DNA of 64,000 nt, taken from positions 62,001 to 126,000 of the forward strand of contig NZ_RPFW01000006.1 in assembly GCF_007827045.1 (NCBI RefSeq). The letters are read 5' to 3'. The notes under the pieces were generated by a model. That model made no database searches. It was not told the DNA's origin and saw only the letters and a program-made list of their open reading frames with translations. Positions 62,762-64,000 of this stretch are shown here, in pieces (position 1 is the stretch's first letter; every line of letters starts with the position of its first letter). A program made the position numbers and the translations under genes. This stretch comes from Trebonia kvetii (GTDB lineage Bacteria > Actinomycetota > Actinomycetes > Streptosporangiales > Streptosporangiaceae).

Positions 62762-62830
62762 TGCGGAAACGGACGTCACTGACACGCGAAACCGCGCTAG
62801 GCGGAAGGTGCAAATTGCACGCTAGCAGGC
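62762..62830. repeat. Repeat unit R, copy D (right part)
   Basis: TGCGGAAACGGACGTCACTG to GCGCTAGGCGGAAGGTGCAA continues the repeat interrupted at 61182 and matches the right half of copy A. The last part GCTAGCAGG also corresponds. Confidence 0.8.
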
Positions 62831-62965
62831 CGAAGGACCTTCGTTCCACTCCGGAATCCAATAGTCAACAAAATCAGGACTATACGGCCATTACGTCACA
62901 GGATGCGGTGGGCTATGACGGTAGTGCAACAGTGGGATCGGATCTCAGAAAGGTGGGGAGCCGCC

Positions 62966-63400
62966 ATGATCGAGCAGACGCACATGGCTACGCACCCGGA
63001 TCTCATCGAGCTGAGGAGGCGTTACGACGCCGCATCGGCATCACCCATCGCGGAAGGCGCGGCGGGGCTTGCCTTCCTCGGCGCCGTCTTCCTGGCCGCA
63101 TCGCCCTGGATCGTGGGCTTCAGTGCGCTTACCGCCATCACGGTCAGCAACCTGATCGCCGGAGGCGCCCTCGCGGCCCTTGTCATCGCGCTGACGGCGG
63201 CCTATGGCCGGATGCACGGGCTCACCTTCGTCGTCCCGGCCATCGGTATCTGGACGATCGTCGCACCTTGGGTGATTGTCGGGGCGATGGACACGACCCG
63301 GACGATCTGGAGCAATGCCTGCGCCGGGGGCGCGATCGTGTTCTTCGGACTGGTCATGCTGGCGGTGGGCTTCCTCCGGGCCAGGAGGCCAGCGCTCTAG
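62966..63400 (+). CDS. SPW-repeat membrane protein
   Basis: A 144-residue protein with four membrane helices and the two SPW-type motifs at helix ends: 'FLAASPWIVGFS' near 35-46 and 'TIVAPWVIVGA' near 97-107. SPW proteins are small membrane proteins of unknown function. ATG 62966 is chosen because GGTGGGGAG stands 8 nt before it. The next gene follows after 40 bp in the same direction. Confidence 0.87.
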   Translation: MIEQTHMATHPDLIELRRRYDAASASPIAEGAAGLAFLGAVFLAASPWIVGFSALTAITVSNLIAGGALAALVIALTAAYGRMHGLTFVVPAIGIWTIVAPWVIVGAMDTTRTIWSNACAGGAIVFFGLVMLAVGFLRARRPAL

Positions 63401-63440
63401 TTGCCAGAACCTCCATCGAGACAGCGAAGGAGAGGTTCAG

Positions 63441-64000
63441 ATGTTCAAACTTCGTTCTGCTCTCGCGTCGCTCGCCCTCATCGGGCTCGGCCTGGGCACC
63501 ATGACTGCGGCGACAGCCGAGGCGGCGACCGCGGCGCCGGCACCTGTCGCACCCGTCCTCACCAAGATCACAGCAGCGCACCACACCGGCTACGACAGAC
63601 TGGTGTTCACGTTCAAGGGCGGCGTGCCCAGCCAGCACACGGTCCGGTACGTGTCCCAGGTGATCGGGGATCCTTCCGGCCGGCCAGTCAGTGTGGTGGG
63701 CAGCGCCAAGCTGCTGGTCCGGTTTGTGCCCGCCGCAGGGCACAATGACCAGGGCCGGGTGACCTACGGGCCGACCTCGCGGACCTTCGCGCTGCCTGGA
63801 ATCATCCAGGTGGTCCAGGCGGGCGACTTCGAGTCCGTGCTCTCCTTCGGCGTGGGCGTGGCACGTACGGAGCCCTTCCACGTGTTCACCCTGACCGGGC
63901 CGAGCCGGGTGGTCATCGACCTGCGGACACCGTACGCGACGGTCTTCGTTCGGGACTACTTCCTGAACGTGCACCGGTTCGCGAGCGGCAGGCAGCCCTA
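63441..64000 (+). CDS. Secreted AMIN-like-domain protein, runs off the window
   Basis: The visible 186 codons give a signal peptide (MFKLRSALASLALIGLGLGT, cleavage near AEAA) and an AMIN-like beta domain: 'VLTKITAAHHTGYDRLVFTF', 'FALPGIIQVVQAGDFESVLS', 'FHVFTLTGPSRVVIDLRTP'. The type is common in exported actinobacterial proteins and is thought to target the cell wall. GAAGGAGAGG precedes the ATG. The C-terminus lies outside the window. Confidence 0.82.
   Translation, partial: MFKLRSALASLALIGLGLGTMTAATAEAATAAPAPVAPVLTKITAAHHTGYDRLVFTFKGGVPSQHTVRYVSQVIGDPSGRPVSVVGSAKLLVRFVPAAGHNDQGRVTYGPTSRTFALPGIIQVVQAGDFESVLSFGVGVARTEPFHVFTLTGPSRVVIDLRTPYATVFVRDYFLNVHRFASGRQP

Noticed and set aside
1-64000. 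CRISPR array or phage structural module
   Set aside because: No regularly spaced repeats of 25-40 bp and no capsid, terminase, portal or tail genes were seen.

Overview
The window is high-GC actinobacterial chromosome. The markers are GlnR (the actinobacterial nitrogen regulator), mycothiol synthase MshD, a mycothiol-associated MDMPI/DinB-type protein, an F420/Ddn-type oxidoreductase, a DivIVA-like coiled-coil protein, several ECF sigma factors and DesK/NarL-type two-component pairs. The gene style resembles filamentous Streptosporangiales or Streptomycetales, but no rRNA or complete tRNA is present to settle the taxonomy.

Left part (1-24.4 kb) is mostly intact and dense. It holds an anti-sigma/ECF sigma pair, a MoaD-like protein divergent from glnR-mshD, a DivIVA-like protein convergent with an exopolyphosphatase, a DAO-type oxidoreductase, a membrane protein, a MetE-like protein, DUF1254, DinB and GNAT proteins, and a secreted alpha/beta hydrolase. 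These are followed by a frameshifted SigG-type sigma factor beside a kinase stump, a SigE-family sigma factor with its membrane partner, a polytopic membrane protein with a 53-residue companion, and a sensor kinase-regulator-DUF4097 operon. A 105-bp MITE-like inverted-repeat element sits directly behind the DAO gene.

The middle (24.4-48.7 kb) is an accessory, partly decaying region. Intact genes include a DUF3533-like permease, Ddn-like oxidoreductase, CBS protein, aldehyde dehydrogenase, secreted protein, a two-component system divergent from a MacB/FtsX ABC exporter, a TetR/DUF2867 pair with a clear operator, and a hotdog thioesterase. Between them lie frameshifted or truncated genes: a phytase-like secreted protein, two TetR stumps, AraC, a LysE-like stump, amidohydrolase, PhyH dioxygenase, IS1380 transposase and MarR.

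The right part (48.7-64 kb) has an Lrp/AsnC regulator divergent from a small ORF plus leucine/valine dehydrogenase, a methyltransferase, a GNAT protein and a tandem FKBP that has lost its export signal. Beside the FKBP lies the 3' half of a tRNA-Phe, a likely attachment-site scar. Beyond it are an ABC transporter plus two-component operon, a MaeB-type malic enzyme, a 1.58-kb IS110-family element and two exported or membrane proteins, the last running off the window. A short repeat family occurs at 53.7, 54.4 and 61.1/62.8 kb, and the IS110 element is inserted inside the third copy. The most unusual material is this repeat/tRNA/IS110 complex. The element has a roughly 470-nt noncoding right end, where a bridge RNA could lie, and its transposase lacks one expected catalytic aspartate.
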